Shown: piece by piece, positions 54,500 to 64,000 of the stretch
How positions within the stretch are numbered: the stretch's first letter is position 1
How the letters are laid out: the number at the start of each line of letters is the position of its first letter
Source: Platanthera guangdongensis
Taxonomy: Eukaryota; Streptophyta; Magnoliopsida; Asparagales; Orchidaceae
Length of the DNA: 64,000 nt
NCBI GenBank assembly: GCA_039583875.1
Contig: CM077165.1
Location: 80,832,554-80,896,553 of the forward strand
Direction of reading: 5' to 3'
Translations under genes and position numbers: made by a program
The notes under the pieces: model-generated
Database searches by the model: none
The model's input: the letters and a program-made list of their open reading frames with translations, nothing else
What the model was told of the DNA's origin: nothing

Positions 54500-56186
54500 T
54501 GTTGGGTAATGTATCCACAATTACCCGGATTTGACGAAGCCTTCTGTCAAGCTAAGATGAATTCACAATGTATTTGATGAAACCTTTTAAGTTGTGCTTG
54601 CAGTTATTCCACGCTAAGTGCACTCCAATGTTAGGGTGCAGTAGGTCAATATACACGGGTCTGCACGACGTAATCCCTCGTTGAGCAGATCAGTGTGTTG
54701 GCCTACGTGTACTCTCTCTATTGGAGTGTACTTATTTTCAAGTACAGGGCTGTGATATTGCAAGAGCAGACAAGGAGCAAGGATGGGTCAAAGAGCAGCT
54801 CATGGGTGAAAAGACGAAAAATCGTCTAAGTGTGAATCGACGAGAATCACCAAGTGATTCTCGCCGATTTGGCGAGAATCACTAGTGATTCTCGCCGAAT
54901 CGTCGAGAATCACTGGCTGATTCTCGCCGTCTCTATCCGGCTACATCAAAGCGTGCGACTCTGGCGGTAAGTCATAATCGACGAGAATCACCAAGTGATT
55001 CTCACCGATTCGGCGAGAATCACTAGTGATTCTCGCCGAATCGTCGAGAATCACTGGCTGATTCTCGCCGTCTCTATCCGGCAAAATCAGAGCATGCAAA
55101 CAAGTCAACATCGACGAGAATCACCTTTGATTCTCGCCGAATCGACGAGAATCACCTTTGATTCTCGCCGATTCGACGAGAATCACCTTCGATTCTCGCC
55201 GATTTTGACTTGGGAAATTTTCTGGAAACCACTGGACCGGATTCTGCCGCTGGCACTGTTTTGAACCGGAATTAGGGTTTCTTCTGGTGGGACCCATAAC
55301 GGTCATAAAAGAGTATTTTACTATATAAATACACGCGTATTTTTGAACAGTAGGGCAGCGGAAGAAGATTTGAAAAAGCCGAGCCGCCGACGTGACCTAG
55401 ATCGCGATACCTCCGCCGCCGCCGTCGCCGCTCGTGCTGGTCGATCGCCGACTGCTAGATCGTGGTTTCTTCCAGATCTCCCGACGACAGAAGCTTAGCC
55501 AAGCATAGTGTCTCACGCGTCTAACCAGAGATCCTTTGTCTCTTGATTTGTTGATCGGGAAAACCTTCCCCGTCCGAATCGATCGAGACGATCGATCCTA
55601 GTGTGACCGTTGGTAGACCTTGCTGGCTTTGCTACGTAGTTTGAATCTCCAAAGTACTGCAGCCGCACTCCGTTGTCACCACCGTTCCCGAGAATCTAGC
55701 CGCCGCCCTTCTTGCCGCCGCCGGTTTCGGGGAGATTCTCTCCAAGAGAGATCTAGGGTTGTGGTCTTTTCGTTGACCGTCATCGAACGAAGATGCACAT
55801 CTTAGTCTCCAAAAGTAGTTTGTATTTCTTGTACATTCTAGTTTCATTGTTGTTGTAAAGGAACGTTAGTTCCTAGTTGTGAGGGTTGGGTGCTACCCGT
55901 GTTGTGGGAGTGTTGTCTCCTACGTGTGGAAGGGTTCCTTCCGATAGTGCAAGGATTGTATTTCAATCCTATTGGTGAAGAGACCGAGTCGTCCCTTGTT
56001 GGGAGATAGGTCGAAGGGGGAAAGTGGATGTACCCAAATCAGGGAACCACTATAAATAGCTTGTGTACTCTATTTGCTGTGCTGTTTTATTTTCGTGTGC
56101 AGGTACAATTTTAATTCCGCAAAAACGCTGCACGTCACCTATTCCCCCCCCATAGGTGAAGGTAGTTGACACTAGGTGGACTTTCA
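54500..56186 (+). repeat. Element I 5' LTR (1687 bp)
   Basis: Carries the hairpin array 54830-55205, a TATA box CTATATAAAT at 55321-55330, then GC-rich and TC-rich leader sequence. Short ORFs such as 55620-55805 have no homologous feature and lie in LTR sequence. Confidence 0.93.
54830..55205. repeat. GGCGAGAATCAC / GTGATTCTCGCC hairpin array in element I LTR
   Basis: Each unit of about 31 bp is a hairpin: CGACGAGAATCAC, a 2-5 base centre, then GTGATTCTCGCCG. Three clusters are seen, at about 54836-54930, 54977-55071 and 55110-55202. Centres vary (CAAGT, CTAGT, CTGGC, CTTTG) while arms are conserved. Confidence 0.92.
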
Positions 56187-56188
56187 AG

Positions 56189-56200
56189 TGGTATCAAAGC
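56189..56200 (+). other. Element I primer binding site (tRNA-iMet type)
   Basis: TGGTATCAAAGC starts two bases after the LTR. It differs from the iMet PBS by one base. Confidence 0.85.
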
Positions 56201-56260
56201 AAGGTTACTCATCAAAAAGGTTTACACCTTGAGTAGAATCCTGCCACCAGTGTTAGAAGC

Positions 56261-57838
56261 ATGGAGCTGGATCATGAGATCTCTCCACTAAGACTTCCCA
56301 CATGCACAAAGGAGTATTATCCCGTCTGGAAGATGAGAGTGTCGTTTCACTTGGAGGCTATCGATCCACGAGCATCTTTCATCCTGGAAGAGTGTCCTTT
56401 TATTCCTATGAAGTCCTCTGGCTCTGGAAAGAATATCCAAGTGCCCAAGTGTATTGCTGAGATGTCGGAGACGAAACTCTCATTATTTAATCTGGACAAG
56501 ATGATTCGTCGGATTATCATGGATGTCTGGTCTGGACCCTCTCGCTGTAGATTAGAAAAATGTGGGACGACCAAATCTATGTGGGTAATGATCTCAGAGC
56601 TTATGGGGGGATCAAAGAAAGCTGAGATCTGCTGTTAACTAGAGGATGAAGCCTATGTGGGGGTCCTCGCCTCTGAAGATGAAGGCAAGGATCAATCGGA
56701 CAGCATCAGAGCTCCAGTGTCCTTGTCAGAGACTGAAGAAGAAATTGAGGAAAGCAGTTCTGATGAGGATGACACAACGGTCACTGGCGCTAGTGATAAT
56801 AACACTGAAGAGCAGGTAACTTCTTCATCTTGCCCCGTCTCACTTGACGTTCCTGAAGACAGGAACTGTTTCCCTTCAGAAAATCCTGATTCCCTGAAGA
56901 GAGCCCTTCAGAAAAGCAACCTACTTGTTGAGGAGCAAGCTCAGGAGATTGCTCGGCTAAAGATCTTGTTGGTTCTCCAACTGGCATCCAACAAGGTCAA
57001 GGACTCTAAAATCTCAGATCTAGAGAGTAGTCTAGAGAATGAGAAAAGGATAGTATCCAACTTTTCCAAGGTTGATGCTATGAAGAGAAAGGAAGAAAAT
57101 GGGTGGATCTCCCGAATTATCAATTCATGGAGAAATGGGGAAACGGTATTCCGACCCCCCACTCCAGGCAGGAAGGGTACTCATCATGCCTTCAGGTATG
57201 ATCACAGGAACAATCGTGGTCACTGTAACGGTGATCTGTCCTCATGTGGAGACACCCATAGTACAAGGGCTGTTATGGCCACCCATGAGAGAATACCTAA
57301 GGCTCATTCTGAGCCCTTTGTATTCTCGGCCACTGCCCCTACCCGGCAGGAAGCTGCTGGTATCAACTCTCAGAACGCTTCTCTCCACCCAAGGACACAG
57401 GAAAGGGAGGTTAGAAGTCATGCAGTAAGTTCTCATGGGGCCTCAGGAAGGGGGCTGACTGAAAGGAAGGCACCACCTCCCAGGCCTCATGACGCTCACT
57501 ACATGCATTCCTTCCACCCTTCCATGTATCACGGCGGAAGAGGCAATTTTGGGAGCAGATCCAGATCTATCTCGTTTGGACCTAGGCTCATGACTACCTC
57601 AGTCACTGGATCAGGTCAGAAACGGAGATACAACATTCACACGTGTTGGTGCTGTGGCAAGGTGGGACACTTTGCCATAGACTGTTGGCACAACCCGTCT
57701 GTGTCAAGGGCAAGGGCCTATCCACATCTTCTGGGCAGAGGTAGTCTTCCTAACAGGATTTCTGAGGGAAGGCATTCGAGTGTTTATGCTAACAAGAACC
57801 TAGGACCCAATATGTATTGGTTTCCTAAGGTAAGGTAA
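56261..57838 (+). pseudogene. gag: Element I gag (copia, SIRE-like)
   Basis: Start MELDHEISPLRLPTC at 56261 in good context. The N-terminal part has YYPVWKMRVSFHLEAIDP and TTKSMWVMISEL, the layout of copia UBN2-type gag. One in-frame TAA at 56636-56638 is the only break. The frame then continues 393 codons: Ser/Glu-rich, helical LVEEQAQEIARLKILL, basic HRNNRGHCN, and a C-terminal knuckle CWCCGKVGHFAIDC (C-x2-C-x4-H-x4-C) near 57646-57687. It ends at 57838 with no pol following. 526 codons is a normal gag size. Confidence 0.85.
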
Positions 57839-58868
57839 CTCTCTTTTGCAGGGTAGTCTAGGTTCCCGTTAATATGATGGGAACTCGACAGAAGATGTTT
57901 CAAGACTAAATTGGAACAAATATATGGAATATCAGAAGTACTATTTACAATGGGATACTCACATTGAACACCTGGTATGCCTCAACCTGAGGGGGTAATT
58001 TATGAATCTCATAATCCGAGGTATTTTTGATCAGCTCATATACTTGAGTCATATTGTATCGACATTTACATATATATATATTTATATATATACACATATA
58101 TGTGCGTACACCTAAGGATAGGTTAACACTGTAAACATAAACCTTAGATACATTAATAAAGATTACCTGTAATTCCACTGGTAGATTCGAGAACTAACAT
58201 CTACAGGCTTAAATCAGTTCACTGAAAACTAACGAAGATGCGTCATTAGAAATCACTACAACTTACAATTGACATTAAGAAATATATATACATATTTGGA
58301 AGATTTTTTAAATTGTCTTGATATCAGAAGACCTCGAGAATCCGGCATGCCTCTTAACCCGTAGATTCCTATTAAAGAATCCCTTCGCTTTCGACTTAGA
58401 CAAACTGGAAACCCGCTAAAACCCGCTTAACCCGAAGACTCCCGCCGAACCATAGCTTTTAGCTCTTCACACGGAAACCCGTTAAAACCCCTTTAAACCC
58501 TTCGATCTCGCACAGTATCCCGCCGACCCTTCATATTCCGCAGGAAGCTCACCGAAGGAAACTCACCGATTCTTCCCCTTCCGTCGACAACAGCAGGAAT
58601 CCTGCCTTTTCTTCCGTTGATATCAAGCAGGCAACTCGCCGATTCTTCCCTCCGTAGATCACTCCTCTCGCGTCCAGGGCGCTCGTCTAAGTCTCGGCGG
58701 GTTCGATCGACCAAAGTCGCGATCTTCTTCCGGTTTCCTGTCGTTTCCGTCGATTCTCACCTTCTATGCTCTTGGGTAACCACTTTCTCACCCATACAGT
58801 GACTTACTGTTAGTGTAGCTTCCCTCTTGAATTCTGATTAGGCGTAGTCTTGGGATTTCAGTCTTGCA
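57839..58868 (+). other. Element I non-coding interval between gag and ORF2
   Basis: No domain in any frame. Contains TA-rich repeats (58066-58110), then CCCGCTAAAACCCGCTTAACCC-like short direct repeats (about 58410-58500). The last bases, TGGGATTTCAG at 58851-58861, form a good 3' splice site eight bases before the ORF2 ATG. CTCTTTTGCAG at about 57841-57851 is another. Confidence 0.55.
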
Positions 58869-60712
58869 ATGGCTCCAAGGACAACCGCCGGCCTGGTCAC
58901 TGGTTGTGAGTTGGTTCGAACAGGGTTCTCACATGCTTCTGATGAATTCAGAAATATCGTTATCATGCTTGAAGAGGCTGGACTCTCATTCATACTGGAG
59001 CACCCCTATAAAATCTTGGACAAGGAAGTGATGGAATTCTTCGCAACCGCCAAACTCCGGAATGAAGACTCTCTCATCGAGAGCAAGGTTGCAGGGGCAA
59101 AGATCAAGATGTCTGGAAGCAAGCTGACCCAATACTTGCAGCTCACTAGCTCTGTGCACGAGGATTATCTGGAGGAACAGGATAAAACCAGGACATTATT
59201 ATTCTGTGGACTCGCTCGAGGAACTAGATCGATAAAGCGAAAGGATATGAATGAGGAGGGGAAACTTCTGTCAGACATCATTGGGAAAGTACTCATATGC
59301 AAACCGGGCTCTCATGACCACATCTCTGCGGACATGTTCAAGATCCTTGTGGCAATTGTCTGCAAAAAAAGATTCAACTGGGGGTCATTGCTTTTTGAGA
59401 AGATAATGGACACTCTCAGATCTCCTAGCTTTGGTCGAATCATCAGTCTATATCTCAATCAGTAAAACGGAGATAGGTATGACATGAGTAAAGGAGTTCC
59501 ACTGCATTACTTGAAGAAAATGGACTCGAGCGTATTTGACAGATGGGAGAGACGCATTGGGCAGGCTGCCGTGGTAGAACAACAAGAAGTATCTCCAGCC
59601 GAGGACGGAACTATGGCTGATTCCCTAGTAATCCCCAATGAAATTCCTGATGCACTGACTGTAGGAATTGAGGGGGAGCCTCTACCCGCTTATGCTAATA
59701 TCGTATCTGACATCTCTCAGATAGCCAGAGATGCAGTGGCGGATATACAAGAAGAAAGTGAAGCTGTGATGGAGAATGAGGCGGCCCTGAACGTGCATGA
59801 TCAAGGAGCCGAAGGCAATGTAGAGGAATATGAAGAGGGAAGTTGGAAAGATGATGCAGCTGAGAATGATCTCATGGATGATGAAGATGAGGAAGAAGGA
59901 AATGTGGGACAGGAAGCATTGGAGCCTCAGGACATCACTGAAGTTCCATCTGACAAGCACGCTCCTGAGATCGTTCCTGAGAACATTGGTGCAACAGTGG
60001 AGGGGGAGTCCTCTCACCAGAGACTGCTAACTCCATTGCAGTCGAAGCCAAAAAGGGGGAGAAAGAATATACAGCTAAGATGGCCGAGCTTCAAGAAATC
60101 ATAATCAAAAACTTTGAGCAGTCAAACACATATGTTTATGACAGTTGCTGGTGGATGCTCAAACAAGCGTTAGGCGCTAACATCCCTGAAAATCCCGAGG
60201 GTACTCCTGCTCCTGAAATTAATACTGCGGTTGATGAGGGAGCTAGTGCTGAAGAAGCTCCTTTAAGTGAAGCTGATGCTCATAGGGCTGCTAGGGCCAC
60301 CTCCAAGGCAAAACTGATGGTAATGTTTGACCAAGGAGCCCTAGCAAAAGCCAGGGACAAGAGAAAATCTCAAGAAGGGACATCTAAGGAAACACAAGCT
60401 GAAAAGAGAATCAGATTGAAGGAGGAGGAAGTAAGAAACGAAAAGTGGAGTCCGGTATCAAAGAGTATCATCTTGGACACATTATGGATACAAGAAAAAG
60501 GGGAAATCAATCGGAACGATGTATACAACCAGCATGAGTGGGAGCTGCACAAGACGTATGAAGCTAAACGGAACATCTTCTTCAGGACCAACACTGCGGC
60601 AGATAAAGCTCCTCCTCCCAGATACTATCCAAAGACCAAGGAGTACGTTGAGAGGCAAAGAAAGAAGTTTTTGGCTCAAAAACATAAGGATGACCTAGCC
60701 AAAGATCAATAG
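58869..60712 (+). pseudogene. Element I ORF2: retroelement-associated protein of unknown function
   Basis: ATG at 58869 in strong context (AATGG). Segment 1 (58869-59465) has VMEFFATAKLRNEDSLIES, KMSGSKLTQYLQL, GKLLSDIIGKVL and MFKILVAIVCKKRFNWGSLL. This pattern recalls a conserved protein of plant retroelements, often annotated as putative plant transposon protein in asterid genomes. That is recall, not a search. After TAA (59463-59465) the same frame continues 59466-60104, highly acidic, with NDLMDDEDEEEGN. A frameshift near 60005-60015 leads to EAKKGEKEYTAKMAELQ and a basic, helical C-terminus to 60712 (VERQRKKFLAQKHKD). Position after gag is that of env-like genes in SIRE, but I see no signal peptide or membrane segment. 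Confidence 0.65.
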
Positions 60713-60782
60713 AAAGAAATTTATAGCTTGTCATTGTCTCATGAACACTTCTATCTTTTCTTATTGTTATATGAACAATCTT

Positions 60783-60785
<3 letters not shown>

Positions 60786-60852
<67 letters not shown>
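60786..60852. repeat. (TA)n microsatellite in element I
   Basis: About 33 TA dinucleotides between ORF2 and the PPT. The short ORFs rich in Tyr-Ile here are artefacts. Confidence 0.97.
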
Positions 60853-60859
<7 letters not shown>

Positions 60860-60990
60860 GAATTCATTATTGACTCAAGTTTTGATCTGTTTGCTTCTAT
60901 TTCCTTGTGCCGCATTTTTAAATTCTATATGATGTATATATTATCTGGATGGTGGCATTCATCTTAGCTAGTAGGATTTTGGCTTCGTCA

Positions 60991-61003
60991 AATAGGGGGA
61001 GAT
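60991..61003 (+). other. Element I polypurine tract
   Basis: AATAGGGGGAGAT directly precedes the 3' LTR start TGTTGGGTAATG. Confidence 0.85.
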
Positions 61004-62656
61004 TGTTGGGTAATGTATCCACAATTACCCGGATTTGACGAAGCCTCCTATCAAGCTAAGATGAATTCACAATGTATTTGATGAAACCTTTTAAGTTGTG
61101 CTTGCAATTATTCCACGCTAAGTGCACTCCAATGTCAGGGTGCAGTAGGTCAATATACACGGGTCTGTACGACGTAATCCCTCGTTGAGCAGATCAGTGT
61201 GTTGGCCTACGTGTACTCTCTCTATTGGAGTGTACTTATTTTCAAGTACAGGGCTGTGATATTGCAAGAGCAGAAAAGGAGCAAGGATGGGTCAAAGAGC
61301 AGCTCATGGGTGGAAAGACGAAAAATCGTCTAAGTGTGAATCGACGAGAATCACCAAGTGATTCTCGCCGATTCGGCGATAATCGCTAGTGATTCTCGCC
61401 GAATCGTCGAGAATCACTGGCTGATTCTCGCCGTCTCTATCCGGCTACATCAAAGCGTGCGACTCTGGCGGTAAGTCATAATTGACGAGAATCACCAAGT
61501 GATTCTCGCCGAATCGTCGAGAATCACTGGCTGATTCTCGCCGTCTCTATCCGGCTAAATCAGAGCATGCAAACAAGTCAACATCGACGAGAATCACCTT
61601 TGATTCTCGCTGAATCGATGAGAATCACCTTTGATTCTCGCCGATTCGACGAGAATCACCTTCGATTCTCGCCGATTTTGACTTGGGCAATTTTTTGGAA
61701 ACCGCTGGACCGGATTCTACCGCTGGCACTGTTTTGCACCGAAATTAGGGTTTCTTCTGGTGGGACCCATAACGGTCATAAAAGAGTATTTTATTGTATA
61801 AATACACACGCATTTTGAACAGTAGGGCATCGGAAGAAGATTTGAAAAGTCGAGCCGCCGACGTGACCTAAATCGCGATACCTCCGCCGCCGCCGTCGCG
61901 GCTCATGCTGGTCGATCGCCGGCTGCTAGATCGTGGTTTCTTCCAGATCTCCCGGCGACAGAAGCTTAGCCAAGCATAGCGTCTCACGCGTCTAACCAGA
62001 GATCCTTTGTCTCTTGATTTGTTGATCGGGAAAACCTTCCCCGTCCGAATCGATCGAGACGATCGATCCTAGTGTGACCGTTGGTAGACCTTGCTGGCTT
62101 TGATACGTAGTTTGAATCTCCAAAGTACTGCAGCCGCACTCCGTTGTCGCCGCCGTTCCCGAGAATCTAGCTGCCGCCTTCTTGTCACCGTCGGTTTCGG
62201 GAGATTCTCTCCAAGAGAGATCTAGGGTTGTGGACTTTTCGTTGACCGTCATCGAACGAAGAGGCACATCTTAGTCTCCAAAAGTAGTTTGTATTTCTTG
62301 TACATTCTAGTTTCATTGTTGTTGTAAAGGAACGTTAGTTCCTAGTTGTAAGGGTTGGGTGCAACCCGTGTTGTGGGAGTGTTGTCTCCTACGTGTGGAA
62401 GGGTCCTTCCGATAGTGCAAGGATTGTATTTCAATCCTGTTGGTGAAGAGACCGAGTCGTCCCTTGTTGGGAGATAGGTCGAAGGGGGAAAGTGGATGTA
62501 CCCAAATCGGGGAACCACTATAAATAGCTTGTGTACTCTATTTGCTGTGCTGTTTTATTTTCGTGTGCAGGTACATTTTAATTCCGCAAAAACGCTGCAC
62601 GTCACCTATTCCCCGCCCCCCATAGGTGAAGGTAGTTAACACTAGGTGGACTTTCA
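61004..62656 (+). repeat. Element I 3' LTR (1653 bp)
   Basis: Colinear with 54500-56186. It is 34 bp shorter, of which 31 bp is one missing hairpin unit in the second cluster (around 61487-61550). The TATA box TGTATAAATAC is at about 61796-61804. The array runs about 61340-61676. Confidence 0.93.
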
Positions 62657-62661
62657 GTTAT

Positions 62662-63048
62662 GTAGTATGGGATCCATAACATTTTCATGCGTACGCCACT
62701 CATAACATGCATTAGGGCCTTTTTTTAGAATGCATAACACAATCATGCATAACATAACATTGCATAAGCACAACGTGCCAAGCTAAAGATTTGCAGGATG
62801 ACATATGTACACACATGGTTTTAAATCAAAAAAAGAATATAAATTCAAGCATTCCGATCTAGGCAGAAGAGTTAGTTGATGGTGGTTAACCATCCTAGGT
62901 TAAGCATAACATCAATTTTGTAAAAATAAAATAAAAACCAGAGCAAGTATAACAGTTAAAAGTTCATATTTATGTATGTATTGTCTGTACTGGTAGTTTG
63001 TTCCAGCTATTGTACTAGTTTTTGACCTCAGTTTTTATGGTTTTAGGA
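62662..63048 (+). other. Element H leader, second part
   Basis: Continues after the right GTTAT copy with GTAGTATGGGATCCATAAC, matching the phrase before the insertion. Non-coding up to the gag ATG at 63049. Confidence 0.6.
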
Positions 63049-64000
63049 TGACGAGACGTCCTTCGACTAGATCTACTCCCTGTCTGAGGGTGAGTCTTCA
63101 GGAGCGCAGTGTGATGCGGTGATCGAGAGCCTGCGGCAGAGCAACGATTCCTTGACCAGGCAGATGGTGGAGATGTAGGCCCATATCCAGTATCTGGTGG
63201 CAGTGGTGGCAGGACATACTCAGGGGGTGCAAGCCCCTGCAGGGGGTTAGCTGCTCCTCCCCCTCTTGTTCCCCAGAGACCTCAGTGGTGGTTCCAGCAG
63301 AGATGACCTTTATTTCTCAGTTTCAGAGACTTAACCCTCCTACATATGATGGGAAGGTAGATTTCATAGTCATAGATGATTGGTGATCTCCATGGAGGAG
63401 ATATTCTCGTACTCCGGTATTGCAGATGGTCAGAGAGTGATGATAGCCGCCTATTAGCTAAAAGGTTTGGCTAAGAGCTGGTGGCTTAGGGAAAAGGAGA
63501 TCTTGGTGGCTGGTTTCTCTTAGAGATTATTCAAGGAGATGTTGTTGAGGAAGTTACTGCCTTTGGTCGAGCGTGACCGACTAATGAACGACTTCCTCCA
63601 CCTGAAGCAGAGGCAACTCACGGTCAGTGAGTACAAGATAGAGTTTAGAAAGTTGAGCTGGTTTGCCCCTGGGTTGGTGAGTGTTGAAGCTGATCGAGTC
63701 AAGCGGTTCCTTTGTGGCTTGAGGAGTGAGGTTCAGCAATTAGCCAGTGCTTATGGATCAGAGACTTATGCAGGGGTAGTGGAGTCTGCTCTGAAAGTGG
63801 ACGCAATGAGACCGCAAAGAACAGAGGCCAGAAATGAGGAAGGACAAGAGGAAGTCTGCTGAAGAGAAGAACCCCCAGGTACTCGATGTTGCTTCGGGAA
63901 AGAAGAGCAAGGTAGTGCGTAGCTTTCCTGTGGCCGGTCAGGCCACCCTGTTGGAGGTGTTTTTCAAGAAGGCCGGAGCTCCAGAAGAAAGGAGCAAGTT
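63049..64000 (+). pseudogene. gag: Element H gag, 5' part
   Basis: Begins MTRRPSTRSTP at 63049. The core shows FQRLNPPTYDGKVDF, a frameshift around 63385, IADGQRVMIAAY, TAG, LKGLAKSWW, a further TAG near 63520, then the open piece 63539-63862 with MNDFLHLKQRQLTVSEYKIEF, FRKLSWFAPGLV and RFLCGLRSEVQQL. This is the chromovirus (Tekay/Del) gag signature. Frameshifted sequence continues to the window end, so the nucleocapsid is not seen. Confidence 0.85.

Larger units (their letters stand above)
54500..62656 (+). mobile_element. Element I: non-autonomous copia-type LTR element with gag and an extra ORF, no pol
   Basis: TSD GTTAT at 54495-54499 and 62657-62661. LTRs 54500-56186 and 61004-62656 start TGTTGGGTAATG and end GACTTTCA. 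PBS TGGTATCAAAGC is at 56189 and a PPT precedes the 3' LTR. The 4.8-kb interior has a SIRE-like copia gag (56261-57838) and a separate 614-codon frame (58869-60712). No protease, integrase, RT or RNase H motif is present between or after them. It must depend on another element's pol. Confidence 0.9.
51064..64000 (+). mobile_element. Element H: Ty3/gypsy Tekay-type chromovirus, 5' part, carrying element I
   Basis: Plus-strand element related to G. It has a 3130-bp 5' LTR, an iMet PBS and a gag region at the right edge. It begins inside G's gag after GCCTC (51059-51063), the expected left TSD. Pol and the 3' LTR are beyond the window. Element I interrupts its leader at 54500-62656. Gag carries TAG stops and frameshifts, so H is dead. 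Confidence 0.85.

Noticed and set aside
55620..55805. Short Arg/Ser-rich ORF in the element I LTR
   Set aside because: Lies in LTR leader sequence, and the 3' LTR equivalent is disrupted by indels. No conserved product.
60728..60967. Tyr-Ile repeat ORFs
   Set aside because: Translation of a (TA)n microsatellite.

Overview
The window is a block of nested plant LTR retrotransposons with no recognisable host gene. The evidence for a plant nuclear genome is Ty3/gypsy chromovirus (Tekay/Del-type), Tat-type, Athila-like and Ty1/copia elements, tRNA-iMet and tRNA-Asp primer binding sites, 5-bp target-site duplications (TSDs), and antisense genes with GT-AG introns. The second reading frame of element I resembles proteins I remember from asterid (Lamiales) annotations, so a eudicot is my weak guess.

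Nesting was solved from LTR ends and TSDs. The oldest host is element G (Tekay type, minus strand). Its pieces lie at 5437-5599, 20408-25607 and 50080-51063. Four elements are inserted in G: A (Tat, minus, 886-5436, left end outside the window), C (Tekay type, minus, 5600-20407), D (Tat, plus, 25608-50079, TSD ACAGG) and H (Tekay type, plus, 51064 to beyond the window). A carries B1 (1-885). C carries B2, a 2.8-kb solo LTR (6016-8795, TSD ACATC). D carries E (26319-32787, TSD CTCCT) in its 5' LTR and copia element F (35242-40516, TSD CTGAA) after the protease region. H carries I (54500-62656, TSD GTTAT).

A, C, D, F, G and H encode or encoded gag and pol, now broken by stops, frameshifts or active-site changes. 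E and I have no pol. E is a gag-knuckle-only element with Athila-like signals. I has a copia-type gag plus a separate long ORF of unknown function. D also carries, on the opposite strand between pol and its 3' LTR, two intron-containing genes, each with its own TATA box.

The most striking shared property is in the promoters. In A, B, C, D, E, F and I the LTR has an array of short, CpG-rich, self-complementary repeats upstream of the TATA box, often within about 20 bp. G and H have such arrays downstream of TATA. The cores CACGGGCGTG and TCGTCGA recur in LTRs of different lineages. In D and in I the two LTRs of one element differ by one array unit. All comparisons were made by eye on the given sequence.
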